Positions 35,277 through 44,127 of a DNA stretch of 64,000 bases are shown piece by piece. The DNA comes from Glycomyces harbinensis (lineage in GTDB: Bacteria; Actinomycetota; Actinomycetes; Mycobacteriales; Micromonosporaceae). Position 1 is the first letter of the stretch, and each line of letters begins with the position of its first letter. The notes under the pieces were generated by a model, which saw only the letters and a program-made list of their open reading frames with translations, did not search any database and was not told the origin of the DNA. A program made the translations under genes and the position numbers. Location: assembly GCF_900101745.1 (NCBI RefSeq), contig NZ_FNAD01000002.1:62001-126000 (forward strand), in the 5' to 3' direction.

Positions 35277-35330
35277 TTGAACAGGTTCAAAACTTCTGAC
35301 TGAGCATAGCCCAAGACCGAACAGGTTCAA
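35277..35330. promoter_or_regulatory. Two operator-like palindromes 40 bp apart
   Basis: TTGAACAGGTTCAA (35277-35290) is a perfect palindrome with a 2-base centre. GAACAGGTTCAA recurs at 35319-35330. The 40-base step is about four helical turns, so a dimeric repressor could bind both on one face. They lie 35-90 bases upstream of the four-helix membrane gene. The rest of 35331-35558 shows nothing. Confidence 0.5.
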
Positions 35331-35558
35331 CTCTTAACTCGGCAGAGCCGTGACCCACCCCCTCCACCACGGCCGCACACCGCGCCGGCTGGTCGCCGGC
35401 GGTCGAGCAGACCAGTGACCACCACCGCGACATCGCGCTCACCGACTTCGCGCCCAAGCCGCATGAGCGGCTCCGACACCGCCACCGGAAGGAGGCCACC
35501 CCGCACCCCACCCCTCGGTCCTGGCAACTCCCGTGGACTGTCTGACAATGACCGCGAC

Positions 35559-36056
35559 ATGACCGATCACAGCAAAGGACCGCTGCTGTTTCTCGACGTG
35601 GACGGGACCTTGATCCCGTTCGGACAGCACCAACAGCAAGCACCCCTCGATACCACATCAGACTCCTATCTTGCACGGCTCCACCCGCAGACCGGGGCTC
35701 GGCTCGCAGCACTACCCTGCCGCCTGGTATGGGCAACCACCTGGGAAAACGAAGCGAACACCGAGGTAGCGCCTCGGCTTGGGCTACCACCGCTGCAGGT
35801 GGTGCACTGGCCCGAGCCCACACCTGAAGGCGAACTCGAAGACCAGTGGTGCAACCTGCATTGGAAAACCCGCACCCTGGTCGCATGGGCAGCCGGGCGC
35901 CCGTTCGCCTGGGTCGACGACGAAATCACCAAAGCCGATGAGAACTGGGTCAACACACACCATCCCGGTCGCGCCCTCCTCCACCGCGTCGAAGCCGCTC
36001 AAGGAATCACCAACGCCGACCTGAAAACCATCCACGCATGGCTCAAGGCAACATGA
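35559..36056 (+). CDS. HAD-fold protein (HAD_SAK-like)
   Basis: 165 aa, start ATG of MTDHSKGPLLFLDVDGTLIP. The nucleophile motif DVDGTLIP (about 12-19) is complete. LVWATTWENEANTEVAPRLG replaces the usual motif II, and FAWVDDEIT (about 126-134) supplies the late acids. This pattern matches the small actinobacterial HAD group named after RNA-repair Swiss-army-knife proteins, often standing alone. It should be a phosphatase or 5'-end processing enzyme; the substrate is unknown. A strong hairpin follows the stop codon directly. Confidence 0.75.
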   Translation: MTDHSKGPLLFLDVDGTLIPFGQHQQQAPLDTTSDSYLARLHPQTGARLAALPCRLVWATTWENEANTEVAPRLGLPPLQVVHWPEPTPEGELEDQWCNLHWKTRTLVAWAAGRPFAWVDDEITKADENWVNTHHPGRALLHRVEAAQGITNADLKTIHAWLKAT

Positions 36057-36058
36057 AT

Positions 36059-36088
36059 CGCGCCCGGCAGGCTCTCCTGCCGGGCGCG
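36059..36088 (+). terminator. Hairpin after the HAD gene
   Basis: CGCGCCCGGCAGG pairs perfectly with CCTGCCGGGCGCG around the loop CTCT, three bases past the stop codon. It has 13 bp and no U-tract. Confidence 0.75.
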
Positions 36089-36138
36089 ACCCGAACTCGG
36101 TTTGCAGTCACACGAGCCCACCGAATCTCCGACCCTGA

Positions 36139-36465
36139 TCAGGCGGCCCGCAGTCCGTTGTCAGAAGAGCCCCGCACAGCCAGCATCCGATCGATACTGC
36201 GGCGACTGATCCCGTATTCAGCTGCCAGGCCCTTCTTGGATGTCCCGGCCCGGGCGGCCTCGACCAAGCGCCGGTACTCCTCCGGAGAGAAGCGGTCCCG
36301 GATAGCTCGAGGCTTGCCGTTGCGGCAGGCCAGCGCGAGTTGGGACAATTGAGGTACCGGTTCGCGCCAGTCGCGGGCCGTCACACCTGAGATCAGGTCC
36401 TGCACGCGGGCCAGCATGGACTTGACCTGGGATTTTGAGTTGTAGTAAGCAACCGAAAGGCCCAC
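36139..36465 (-). CDS. Hin-type HTH protein of the repeated module, copy 3
   Basis: 108 aa from GTG (VGLSVAYYNSKSQ). It is more distant from copies 1 and 2 but collinear: LSQLALACRNGKPRAIRDRF then FSPEEYRRLVEAARAG and KKGLAAEYGISRRSIDRMLA. It has an 11-residue C-terminal extension. No small basic gene follows; the HAD terminator lies there instead. Upstream is GGATATATATAC, an AT-rich stretch between two unrelated sequences. The GNAT gene and then stub B2 lie on the far side. Confidence 0.7.
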   Translation of the reverse strand: MGLSVAYYNSKSQVKSMLARVQDLISGVTARDWREPVPQLSQLALACRNGKPRAIRDRFSPEEYRRLVEAARAGTSKKGLAAEYGISRRSIDRMLAVRGSSDNGLRAA

Positions 36466-36504
36466 AACCGGATATATATACAGTGGATGGTGCGTGCGCA
36501 CGCC

Positions 36505-37029
36505 CTACACAGCAGGGTTCTGGGAGCTGGGTCGCTTCAGTGTGAGGACCTTGGTGACGTGCCCGTCGTCTTCGGGTTTGTCGCGCACGTGCTCGAAGCC
36601 GAGCTTGGCCATGACCGCGAGCGAGCCGGTGTTCTGGTCGGCGACGGTGGCACCGACCTCGTCCAACCCGAGGGTCTCGAAGCCGTAGGCGCAGATCGCT
36701 GCGGCCAGTTCGGTGCCGAGGCCGCGGCCCCAGGCGTGCTCGGCGAGCATGTAGACGAACTCGTGGCCACCGGTCTCCTCGGACGGTTTGATCTCGCCAT
36801 GGCCCACATAAGCGCCGTTCTCACGCACCGCCCACACGTCGAAGGCCCCGGTGGCGTAGACCTTGGTGAAGACGCGGCCGAACAGCGCCCGGTTCGCCTC
36901 CTCGGGTTCGGGGCCGTCGCCGACCCACCGTGCGACGCGCGGATCGCTGAAGAGCGCGACGAAGTCCTCCTCGTCTGCTTTCACGTACGGTTCGAGGACG
37001 AGGCGGTTGGTGAGCAGGGTCGGCGTCAT
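36505..37029 (-). CDS. GNAT-family N-acetyltransferase (RimJ/RimL-like)
   Basis: 174 aa. It starts LTNRLVLEPYVKADEEDFVA, typical of the RimJ/RimL branch. FVYMLAEHAWGRGLGTELAA (about 99-118) holds the acetyl-CoA-binding motif R/Q-x2-G-x-G/A, here GRGLGT. GATVADQNTGSLAVMAKLGF gives the conserved Asn and the last strand. It transfers acetyl to an amine, possibly a ribosomal protein or drug. It is flanked by HTH copy 3 and B2, so it may be cassette cargo. Confidence 0.85.
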   Translation of the reverse strand: MTPTLLTNRLVLEPYVKADEEDFVALFSDPRVARWVGDGPEPEEANRALFGRVFTKVYATGAFDVWAVRENGAYVGHGEIKPSEETGGHEFVYMLAEHAWGRGLGTELAAAICAYGFETLGLDEVGATVADQNTGSLAVMAKLGFEHVRDKPEDDGHVTKVLTLKRPSSQNPAV

Positions 37030-37163
37030 GGCCGGAATGCTGCCACGGCGGCGGACCGGCCGCAACGCATTAGCCGGCCGGTGTGAACGTCACCAGGACG
37101 AGGTACTGGTTCGTGCCGGTCTCGGGCGTCGATCGCCGTCACCAGCCGCCGCAGGCGTGCCAA

Positions 37164-37203
37164 CCTGGGGTTTCGAGTTGTAATAAGCGAGGGCAAGGTC
37201 CAC
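37164..37203. repeat. 40-bp repeat B2 (5' stub of HTH module gene)
   Basis: Matches B1 at 39 of 40 positions, 29 kb away, and reads VDLALAYYNSKPQ on the minus strand. The flanks on both sides differ from B1. It marks the right edge of the accessory region. Confidence 0.8.
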
Positions 37204-37212
37204 TGGCTGAAA

Positions 37213-37248
37213 CGGTCCGCAGCGGAGTTCCGCTGCGGGCCGTTTTTT
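37213..37248 (+). terminator. Rho-independent terminator with U-tract, no gene upstream on this strand
   Basis: A 13-bp stem (37213-37225 with 37230-37242, one G-U pair), loop AGTT, then six T. It points in the + direction, but the only upstream gene is on the minus strand, so it probably belonged to a gene lost at the B2 junction. It still insulates the LAL regulator gene. Confidence 0.85.
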
Positions 37249-37300
37249 GGACCCGGGTCGGGGTCTGACTGGGGCTCGTGTTGCGGGATATCGTGGCCGC

Positions 37301-40033
37301 ATGTCGCTGGTGGGTAGAGACGACGAGCGAAGGCGGATCGAACGGCTGCTGGCGGACGCGCGTGCCGAGCGCAGTGGTGCGCTGGTCGTGCGGGGTGAGG
37401 CCGGCGTGGGGAAGTCGGTGCTGCTCGACCGTGCGGTGTCGGTGGCGAAATCCGAGGGTTTCCAGGTGCTCCGCGGGATCGGGGTCGAATCCGACTCCAA
37501 CCTGGCGTACGGAGGCCTGCATCAGCTGCTGTTTCCGCATCTGGACCGGTTGGAGGCGCTGCCGGGGCCGCAGTCCGCGGCGCTGCGCGGCGCCTTCGGA
37601 CTGGCCGAGAGCGGTGAGGCGAGTCGGTTCATGATCGCCGCCGGCACCTTGGCGCTGCTCGCGGACATGGCCGAGGAGGCCCCGCTGCTGTGCGTCGTCG
37701 ACGATCTGCAGTGGTTCGACCAGGGCTCGGCGGAGGCGCTGCTCTTCGCGGCTCGCCGCTTCGACGCCGACCCGGTCGCGATGCTGTTCGCGGTGCGCGA
37801 GACGTCGATGCCGTTCGAGGCTCCGGGCATCGAGGCGATGCCGCTGTCCGGCCTCTCGGCGAGCGACGCCGCCCGGCTGCTCGACGGTCATGCGCCGGAT
37901 CTGGCCGACCCCTTGCGGGCCCGCGTCCTCGAGGAGTCCGCCGGCAACCCGCTCGCGCTCATCGAGCTCGGATCGATCCGGCGCGGGGCCGATGACGTCG
38001 ACATGTCCGACCTGGCCGGAACGGTCGGCACGTTGCCGGTTCCCGTCCGCGTCCAAGAACTGTTCCGCCGCCAGATCGCGGAACTTCCCGACGCGACGAG
38101 GCGAGCGCTCCTGGTCGCCGCGGCGGACTCCACCGCTCCACTGGAGATCGTCCTGCGCGTGGTCGAGGCCCTCGGCGGCGGCGCCGCCGACCTGGGGCCC
38201 GCGGAGCGCGCCACCCTGGTCCGGGTCGAGGCCCGCGTCGCGTTCCGGCACCCGCTGGTGCGCGCGGCCGCCTATCGGGGCGAGCCGCTGCACCGACGCG
38301 TCGAAGCGCACCGGGCGTATGCCGACGCGCTGATGGACGACGCGGACGCCGACCGCCGCGCCTGGCACCTCGCCGCCGCCGCGACCGTTCCCGACGAGGC
38401 GGTGGCGGTCGAACTCGAAGGCGCCGCCGAGCGCGCCCGGCACCGCGGCGGCGCGATGGCGGTGTCCGTCGCCTACGAGCGCGCCGGTCGACTCAGCGTG
38501 GACCCCCGGCTGAAGGCCCGGCGGATCGCCAGGGCCGCCCAGGCCGCGTTCGACGCGGGCAAACCCGACCGGGCCGCCCGGCTCGCGGCCGAGGCCCTTT
38601 CGCTGACCGCCGACCCCGGCATCCGCGCCGAGGCCATCTACGCCCAGGGCGCCGTGGCCTACGAGCGCGCCTCGCCGCGGACCGATGCGGAACTGACGAT
38701 CGAAGCCGCCGCCCTGGTGCGCGACACCGACCCCGAGCACGCCGCGCTCACGCTCTACGAAGCCGTGCACGCCGCCCGGCACGGCGCGGCCCACGACCTC
38801 CTGAGCCGCGCCGCAGACCTGCTGCGCGAGTGCACCCCGCCCCGGCGCTGGGCGATCGCGGTCGCCGCGCTGCTGGGGTGGGACGAGCTGTTCTCCGGAC
38901 GCCCGGAGCCGGCAGTCGGCCCGACGCGCGAGCTCCTGGCCGCCGCACGCGGTGACGACTTCGAGCTGACGCACCGGATGACCGCAGCCGTCGGCGGGCT
39001 CCTGATCGGCGCCGACGACGACGTCATCGCCGTGACCGAGGCCATGCTCGCCCAGGTGCGGGCGACCGGGGCGCTGGGCTGGGTCCCCTACATCCTCAAC
39101 GTGCTCGCGGTGGCGCGGCTGCTCCGCGGCGAGTTCGCGGACGCCCGCGCGAACGTCGCGGAAGGCGCGGCCATAGGCGCGGAGTTCGGCAACTCGACCG
39201 AGCAGCTCGCCCACCGGTCGGTGGAGGTGTGGCTCCACGCCGTGTCGGGTGAGGAGTCCCGCTGCCGAGATCTGGCCGCCGCAGTGCTTCCCGACGCCCG
39301 GAGCCGGCACCTGGTGAACGCGGAGATCGCGGCCTGGGGCCTGGCGATGCTCGACCTCTCCGCCAGGCGGTTCGAGACGGCGCTCGAGGGACTCGAGCGG
39401 GTCTGCCGCGGCCCCGCCCGCCGCGACGTGCCGATGCGGGCGGTGCCCGACCTGGTGGAGGCGGCCGTGCGCAGCGGCGCGCCGGACCGGGCGCGCGAAG
39501 CGCTGGCGGAGTTCGCGCATTGGGCCGGGCAGGTCGACCGGCCGGTCACCACCGGGCTCGCGCTGCGCTGCCGCGCGCTCTTGGCGGACGACGACGAGGC
39601 CGAGGCGCTCTACGTCGAGGGCCTGCGCCTTCACGAGCGGTACGGCGGCCCGTACGACCACGCCCGCACCCGGCTGGTCTTCGGCGAATGGCTGCGCCGC
39701 CAGCGCAGGCGGACCGAGGCCCGGGCGCACCTCGAGGCGGCGGTCGCCGGATTCGAACGCGTCGGTGCGACCCTGTGGGCCGAACGCGCCCGCGGCGAGC
39801 TCGCCGCCTTCGGCGGCGCCAGGACCGAGCATCGCGGCACCGGCACCCTCGCCCTGCTCACGCCGCAGGAGTTGCAGGTGGTGCACCTGGCCGCGGCCGG
39901 GCGCACCAACAAGCAGATCGCCGCGCAGCTCTATCTCAGTCCGCGCACGGTCGGCCACCACCTCTACAAGGCCTACCCGAAGCTCGGCGTCACCGCCCGC
40001 AGCGAGCTGGCCGACCTCGTCGCCGAGGCCTGA
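37301..40033 (+). CDS. LAL-type LuxR family regulator with AAA/NTPase domain
   Basis: 910 aa. Walker A GEAGVGKS lies at 32-39 and Walker B LLCVVDDLQWFD at about 128-139, with the sensor region through 260. A long alpha-solenoid (about 330-830) follows. The LuxR HTH is at about 850-905: LTPQELQVVHLAAAGRTNKQ, then SPRTVGHHLYKAYPKLGV. This is the MalT/LAL layout in which ligand and ATP switch DNA binding. The start is the ATG of MSLVGRDDERRR. It precedes the YciI-like gene by 136 bases, a possible target. Confidence 0.9.
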   Translation: MSLVGRDDERRRIERLLADARAERSGALVVRGEAGVGKSVLLDRAVSVAKSEGFQVLRGIGVESDSNLAYGGLHQLLFPHLDRLEALPGPQSAALRGAFGLAESGEASRFMIAAGTLALLADMAEEAPLLCVVDDLQWFDQGSAEALLFAARRFDADPVAMLFAVRETSMPFEAPGIEAMPLSGLSASDAARLLDGHAPDLADPLRARVLEESAGNPLALIELGSIRRGADDVDMSDLAGTVGTLPVPVRVQELFRRQIAELPDATRRALLVAAADSTAPLEIVLRVVEALGGGAADLGPAERATLVRVEARVAFRHPLVRAAAYRGEPLHRRVEAHRAYADALMDDADADRRAWHLAAAATVPDEAVAVELEGAAERARHRGGAMAVSVAYERAGRLSVDPRLKARRIARAAQAAFDAGKPDRAARLAAEALSLTADPGIRAEAIYAQGAVAYERASPRTDAELTIEAAALVRDTDPEHAALTLYEAVHAARHGAAHDLLSRAADLLRECTPPRRWAIAVAALLGWDELFSGRPEPAVGPTRELLAAARGDDFELTHRMTAAVGGLLIGADDDVIAVTEAMLAQVRATGALGWVPYILNVLAVARLLRGEFADARANVAEGAAIGAEFGNSTEQLAHRSVEVWLHAVSGEESRCRDLAAAVLPDARSRHLVNAEIAAWGLAMLDLSARRFETALEGLERVCRGPARRDVPMRAVPDLVEAAVRSGAPDRAREALAEFAHWAGQVDRPVTTGLALRCRALLADDDEAEALYVEGLRLHERYGGPYDHARTRLVFGEWLRRQRRRTEARAHLEAAVAGFERVGATLWAERARGELAAFGGARTEHRGTGTLALLTPQELQVVHLAAAGRTNKQIAAQLYLSPRTVGHHLYKAYPKLGVTARSELADLVAEA

Positions 40034-40169
40034 CCCTCCTCGCCCGGTGCCGGTAGTCCGCGCCCGAAGCCGGTCACGATGACTGATGCGCCGCCGGGCG
40101 TCTCCTCCGTAACGTCTGAGACTGCCCTCGGGCCGACCGAGAGGCACGTCAGCGATCAAGGAGCACGTG

Positions 40170-40538
40170 ATGACCCAGTACTTCCTCAGCCTTCCGCACG
40201 ACTCCGAAGAGGAGCCGACGATGGAGAGCATGGACCCCGCCGAGCTGCAGGAGATCATGGCGCAGGTGGAGGCCTTCAACACGGCGCTCCAGGAGACCGG
40301 CGCCTTCCGGTTCGCGGGCGGACTGCAGCCGCCGTCGACCGCGACCACCGTGGACGCCTCGGGCGACGGTCCGGAGTTCACGCCCGGTCCCTTCACGGAG
40401 GCCAAGGAGTACCTCGGCGGCTTCTGGGTGATCGAGGCCGACAACGACGACGACGCGATCACCTGGGCCAAGCAGGCCTCCCGGGCGCTGCAGAGCCGCG
40501 TCGAGGTGCGCGCCCTCCAAGAGGCGCCCCCCGCGTAA
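40170..40538 (+). CDS. YciI-like (DGPF-domain) protein
   Basis: 122 aa. It starts MTQYFLSLPHDSEE; AAGGAG lies 6 bases before this ATG, so the GTG one codon earlier is not needed. The domain shows the usual LQETGAFRFAGGLQPPST and FTEAKEYLGGFWVIEADN. YciI-like proteins are small dimeric ferredoxin-like folds, often linked to ECF sigma factors; none is here. The catalytic role, if any, is unknown. Confidence 0.85.
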   Translation: MTQYFLSLPHDSEEEPTMESMDPAELQEIMAQVEAFNTALQETGAFRFAGGLQPPSTATTVDASGDGPEFTPGPFTEAKEYLGGFWVIEADNDDDAITWAKQASRALQSRVEVRALQEAPPA

Positions 40539-40552
40539 GTGCCCGCCAAAGG

Positions 40553-40614
40553 GACGAAACCCCTCGGCAGGCAGGGCAGGTTCGCCACTCCCCTGTCGGC
40601 CGAGGGGTTTCGTC
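40553..40614. terminator. Bidirectional terminator between YciI-like and HEAT genes
   Basis: 16-base arms GACGAAACCCCTCGGC and GCCGAGGGGTTTCGTC, exact complements, flank a 30-base loop. The genes on both sides converge on it. The AAA/TTT part gives a short U-run in each direction. Confidence 0.8.
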
Positions 40615-40634
40615 TGCCTCCCGGGAGGGCCGGG

Positions 40635-43600
40635 CTACTCCTCCGCGGTGTAGACGCTGAACGCGAGCACGCGGACCGATGAGGACTCGTGGGCGCGCAG
40701 GCGCCGCAGCAGGTCCCGCCAGGGCTCGTCCCATTCGCTCTCGCTCGCGGCGCTGTCGATGACCGAGGCGGCGACGATCGCGCCGTGCGTGTCGCCCGAG
40801 TCGACCAGGGCCGTCACGAACGGCAGCGCGTCGGGCACGGTGTCGTAGAGGATCCGCTCGTCGATCGCCTCACCGATCAGCCTGGCCTCCAGCGGATCCT
40901 GGAGGCGGCCGAGCAGCGCCCGGATCTCCTCGCTCCCGGCGTCCCAGGCGATCGTGCGCGCCAGCAGCCGAGTGCCGAGGTCGGATGGAAGCCGCTCCGC
41001 CACCGCGGCGATCACGCCGGGCGGCACGGTCAGGTACTGGTACAGCGGGGCCAGGCCGCCCAGGATCCGCTCGAAGCGCTGGCGCACCGGCAGGTCGCGG
41101 TCCTCGTCGGCGTTCGGTTCGTCGGGCGCTTCGCTGAGGAGGTCGGCGGCGCGCAGCAGCGGCCCGGGTTCGCCGCCGGCGGCGGCGATCGAGCAGAGGG
41201 CGTTCACCGCGGCGGCCCAGAGGTCGGTCGCGTCGAGGTCGGTCGCGAGCGCCACCAGCGCGTCGGCCGCTTCGGGCGCGTGGCCGGCCCAGCGGGCCAG
41301 GCCGTTCGCTCCGGCGACCTGGAGCCGGTCGTCGTCGTGGCCCGCGGCCGCGACGAGCAGTTCGACGTAGCGGTTCCGGAATCCGGCGGGGACCTGCTCG
41401 GGGGCGAGCCCGAGGACCGCGACCCGGACGTCGGGGCCGAAGCGGTCGACGTCCTCGACCACCGACTGGGCCCACGGTTCGCCGAGGCGTTCGACCGCGG
41501 AGGCCGCGACGGCCTCGCGGACGCTCTCGTGCAGGGCCGCTTCGTGCCACAGTCCGGTGAGGAGTTCCCCGGCCCCGGGGACGCGGAACCGGGCGAGGAC
41601 GCGGACGGCCTGCTTGCGGGCGGTGACCTTGGGCGAGTCGAGGAGCGGCGCGACGTCGGCGGCGAGGGCGCCGGGACGGGAGCGCTGCGCGAGGCGGTCC
41701 ATGGCCGCGGCGGCGAACGCCGCGTCCGGTGAGGCCAGGAGGGACGGCAGTGCCGCCCACGCGTCCTCGACGGGCGAGACCCGGTGCAGGTCGCTCACCG
41801 CGGCAGCGCGGACGGCCGGGTCGTCGCCGTCGAGGAGCGGCGCGAGGTCGGCCATGGCGAGACCGGGGACGCGTGCGAGGGCATGGGCCGCGGCCAGCCG
41901 CATGCTCGGCGTGCGGCGGGTATCGGTGGCGTTGGCGTGCAGCGTTTTCCGGTAGGCGGCGCGGACCGCGGGCGGCCACTGGTCGAGGATCGACTCGCTC
42001 AGGTGGCCGGCGACCTCGCGGAGGACCGCGGTCGGGGCGTCCTCGCGGATCGTCGCGAACCAGGCGGGCAGGAGGTCGCACCGGTGCGCGGCGAGGGGCC
42101 GGAACCATTCGGAGCGGCCGGGAAAGGCCTCGGCGAGTTCGGCGATGCGGGCATGCGCGCCGTTCCCGATGCGCAGCAGGCATTGAGCGGCGTCGTGGCG
42201 GGCGCCGGTGTTCTTCGAGTCGAGGGCGCGGCGCAGGACCGGTTCGAGCGCGGGCACCTGCCCGAGGCGGCGGCCGAGCACGGAGGCGAGCGTGATCGCG
42301 GCGGTGTACTCGTTCGCGGCGGCCCGCACGGCGAGGTCGGGCGCGGCCTGCTGCGCGAGGTCGGCGACGAACCGGTGCGGAAGGCTCCTGAAGGCGGCGG
42401 CGAGTTCCCAGGTGGCCGATTCGGCGAGGAGGCGGGTGAGCAGGCGGCGGCCGGTCTCGGTCGGCTCGGAGCGGCCCCGTGCGGTCCGGACGAGGCGGGC
42501 GGCGAGGGTCGTCAGGCGGCTCGCGGTGCCGGAGGACCGCGCGGGCGAGGCCAGGAAACCGGCTGCGAGCGTTTCGAGTTCGGCGAGGTTCGCGGCGGTC
42601 CAGTCGCGCGGGCGGACGGCGAGGAGGCCGGTGAGGATCGCGTCGTGGACGGGGTCCTGGTCCTTGGCGGCGCGGCCGAGGCGTCCGAGGAGGTCCGTGA
42701 GCGCGCCGTCCCCGCTGAGGCCCGCGGCGCGGACGAGGCCCAGGTAGGAGCGGGCGCGTTCGTGGACGTCGGAGCGGCGGGTCCCGGCGGTGAGGTCGTC
42801 GCGGACCTCGTCGTAGGGCAAGTGGGACCGCGCGCGTTCACGGCTGCCGGGGTCGCCGGCGACGCGGCGGTCGGCGAGGAGCCGGCGGGCGGTCTCGGTG
42901 CGGGCGTCGGCCGGGAGGTCCGCGAGCACGGCGGCCTCGTCGACGGCGACTCCGGTCTGGCGGACGGCGTCGAGCACTTCGGTCCGGCGCGACGGGGCGA
43001 CGTGCCCGAGCACGCTCGGGAGGTCGGCGCCGCCGCGTCCGACGAGGAGGGCGATGCGGGACGAGGGCTCGGCCGCGAGTCGCCGCAGGACCGCTCGGCG
43101 GCGCATGGCCGAGGCGAGGAGGAGGCTGCGCCGGGGGTCGAGGAGGTAGGCCCAGGTGCGCTCGGAGTCGGCGGCGAGGAGCGCGGGCAGTGCCGCTCGG
43201 ACGGCCTGGTCGGTCGCCTCGGATGGGTGGCGTTCGAGCAGGTCGAGCCAGGCCAGCGGCGCGCGTTCGAGGGCCGCGGTGAGCCCGCTCGCGTGGCCGC
43301 GCCACCAGTTCGCGTACTGCTCGGGCGAGCGGGCGGCGAGCGCCGCGGTCGCGTACTCGGTGAGGACCGCGAGGCGGTGCTTGGCGAACGGGGACCAGGA
43401 GAGGACGTGCGGGGCGAGCTCGTCGAGGTGCGCGGCGACGACCGCGTCCGAGCAGGCCGGGAGGAGCCTGGCGGCCTCGGCGGGCCCGTCGTGCCTGGCG
43501 ACCGCCGGGAGGAGCCGGTCGGCGAGCGATTCGTCGCGGTGCTTGCGCAGCGCCCGGTAGGCGGCGAGGCGGGCGGTCCGGGACTGGGCCGGGATCGAGG

Positions 43601-43907
43601 CCTCCACCGCCGCGGCCATGCCCGCGTGCTCGACCGCGGCGGTCAGAGCGGCCGCGGCGGTCTCGGCGTCGGGGTGGTCGAGGAGGGCCCGCAGGTGGTC
43701 GGTGCGGCCGGCGAAGGACGCGAGCTGGAGGGAGAGCCGGGAGCCGAAGACGCCGTGGCGGGCGAGGTCGGTCAGGAGCACTGGGAAGCGGTCGTGGTCG
43801 CGGCAGTCCCGGGCGGTGCGGTACAGCGCGCGCGTCCGGTCGTGGAAGGACCGGTGGTCGGCCGCCGCCAGCAGTTCGGCGGCGGAGGGCGGGGTCGCGG
43901 TTCGCAT
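40635..43907 (-). CDS. Large HEAT-repeat protein, 1090 aa
   Basis: It starts at ATG of MRTATPPSAAELLAAADHRS. It is helical throughout, with many degenerate HEAT/ARM pairs such as DPAVRAAAVSDLHRV, SPDAAFAAAAMDRLAQRSRP and SPKVTARKQAVRVLARFRVP in the C-terminal half (about 690-800). No signal peptide, membrane span or enzyme motif. It is a cytoplasmic scaffold-type solenoid, Arg- and Ala-rich. It is monocistronic: convergent with the YciI-like gene and divergent from the universal stress gene. Partner unknown. Confidence 0.75.
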   Translation of the reverse strand: MRTATPPSAAELLAAADHRSFHDRTRALYRTARDCRDHDRFPVLLTDLARHGVFGSRLSLQLASFAGRTDHLRALLDHPDAETAAAALTAAVEHAGMAAAVEASIPAQSRTARLAAYRALRKHRDESLADRLLPAVARHDGPAEAARLLPACSDAVVAAHLDELAPHVLSWSPFAKHRLAVLTEYATAALAARSPEQYANWWRGHASGLTAALERAPLAWLDLLERHPSEATDQAVRAALPALLAADSERTWAYLLDPRRSLLLASAMRRRAVLRRLAAEPSSRIALLVGRGGADLPSVLGHVAPSRRTEVLDAVRQTGVAVDEAAVLADLPADARTETARRLLADRRVAGDPGSRERARSHLPYDEVRDDLTAGTRRSDVHERARSYLGLVRAAGLSGDGALTDLLGRLGRAAKDQDPVHDAILTGLLAVRPRDWTAANLAELETLAAGFLASPARSSGTASRLTTLAARLVRTARGRSEPTETGRRLLTRLLAESATWELAAAFRSLPHRFVADLAQQAAPDLAVRAAANEYTAAITLASVLGRRLGQVPALEPVLRRALDSKNTGARHDAAQCLLRIGNGAHARIAELAEAFPGRSEWFRPLAAHRCDLLPAWFATIREDAPTAVLREVAGHLSESILDQWPPAVRAAYRKTLHANATDTRRTPSMRLAAAHALARVPGLAMADLAPLLDGDDPAVRAAAVSDLHRVSPVEDAWAALPSLLASPDAAFAAAAMDRLAQRSRPGALAADVAPLLDSPKVTARKQAVRVLARFRVPGAGELLTGLWHEAALHESVREAVAASAVERLGEPWAQSVVEDVDRFGPDVRVAVLGLAPEQVPAGFRNRYVELLVAAAGHDDDRLQVAGANGLARWAGHAPEAADALVALATDLDATDLWAAAVNALCSIAAAGGEPGPLLRAADLLSEAPDEPNADEDRDLPVRQRFERILGGLAPLYQYLTVPPGVIAAVAERLPSDLGTRLLARTIAWDAGSEEIRALLGRLQDPLEARLIGEAIDERILYDTVPDALPFVTALVDSGDTHGAIVAASVIDSAASESEWDEPWRDLLRRLRAHESSSVRVLAFSVYTAEE

Positions 43908-44127
43908 CGGCGCTCCAAAGGGGGATCGGGTACCGGGGCGATCGTGCCACATCGCTTCCCTGAGGACGGTCGACGGCTTCCTCCAGGCGCCCGCGATCCT
44001 CCTTGGGGCCTTCGAGAAGCGGTTGCGGGGGCTACAGTCCGGGAGGGAGTCGCGCAGCGCGTCGTCGAGGGACGCCGCGCCTGCATCGCGAATCCCGTTG
44101 AGCGACTGCGATATGGAGGGAAGCCGA

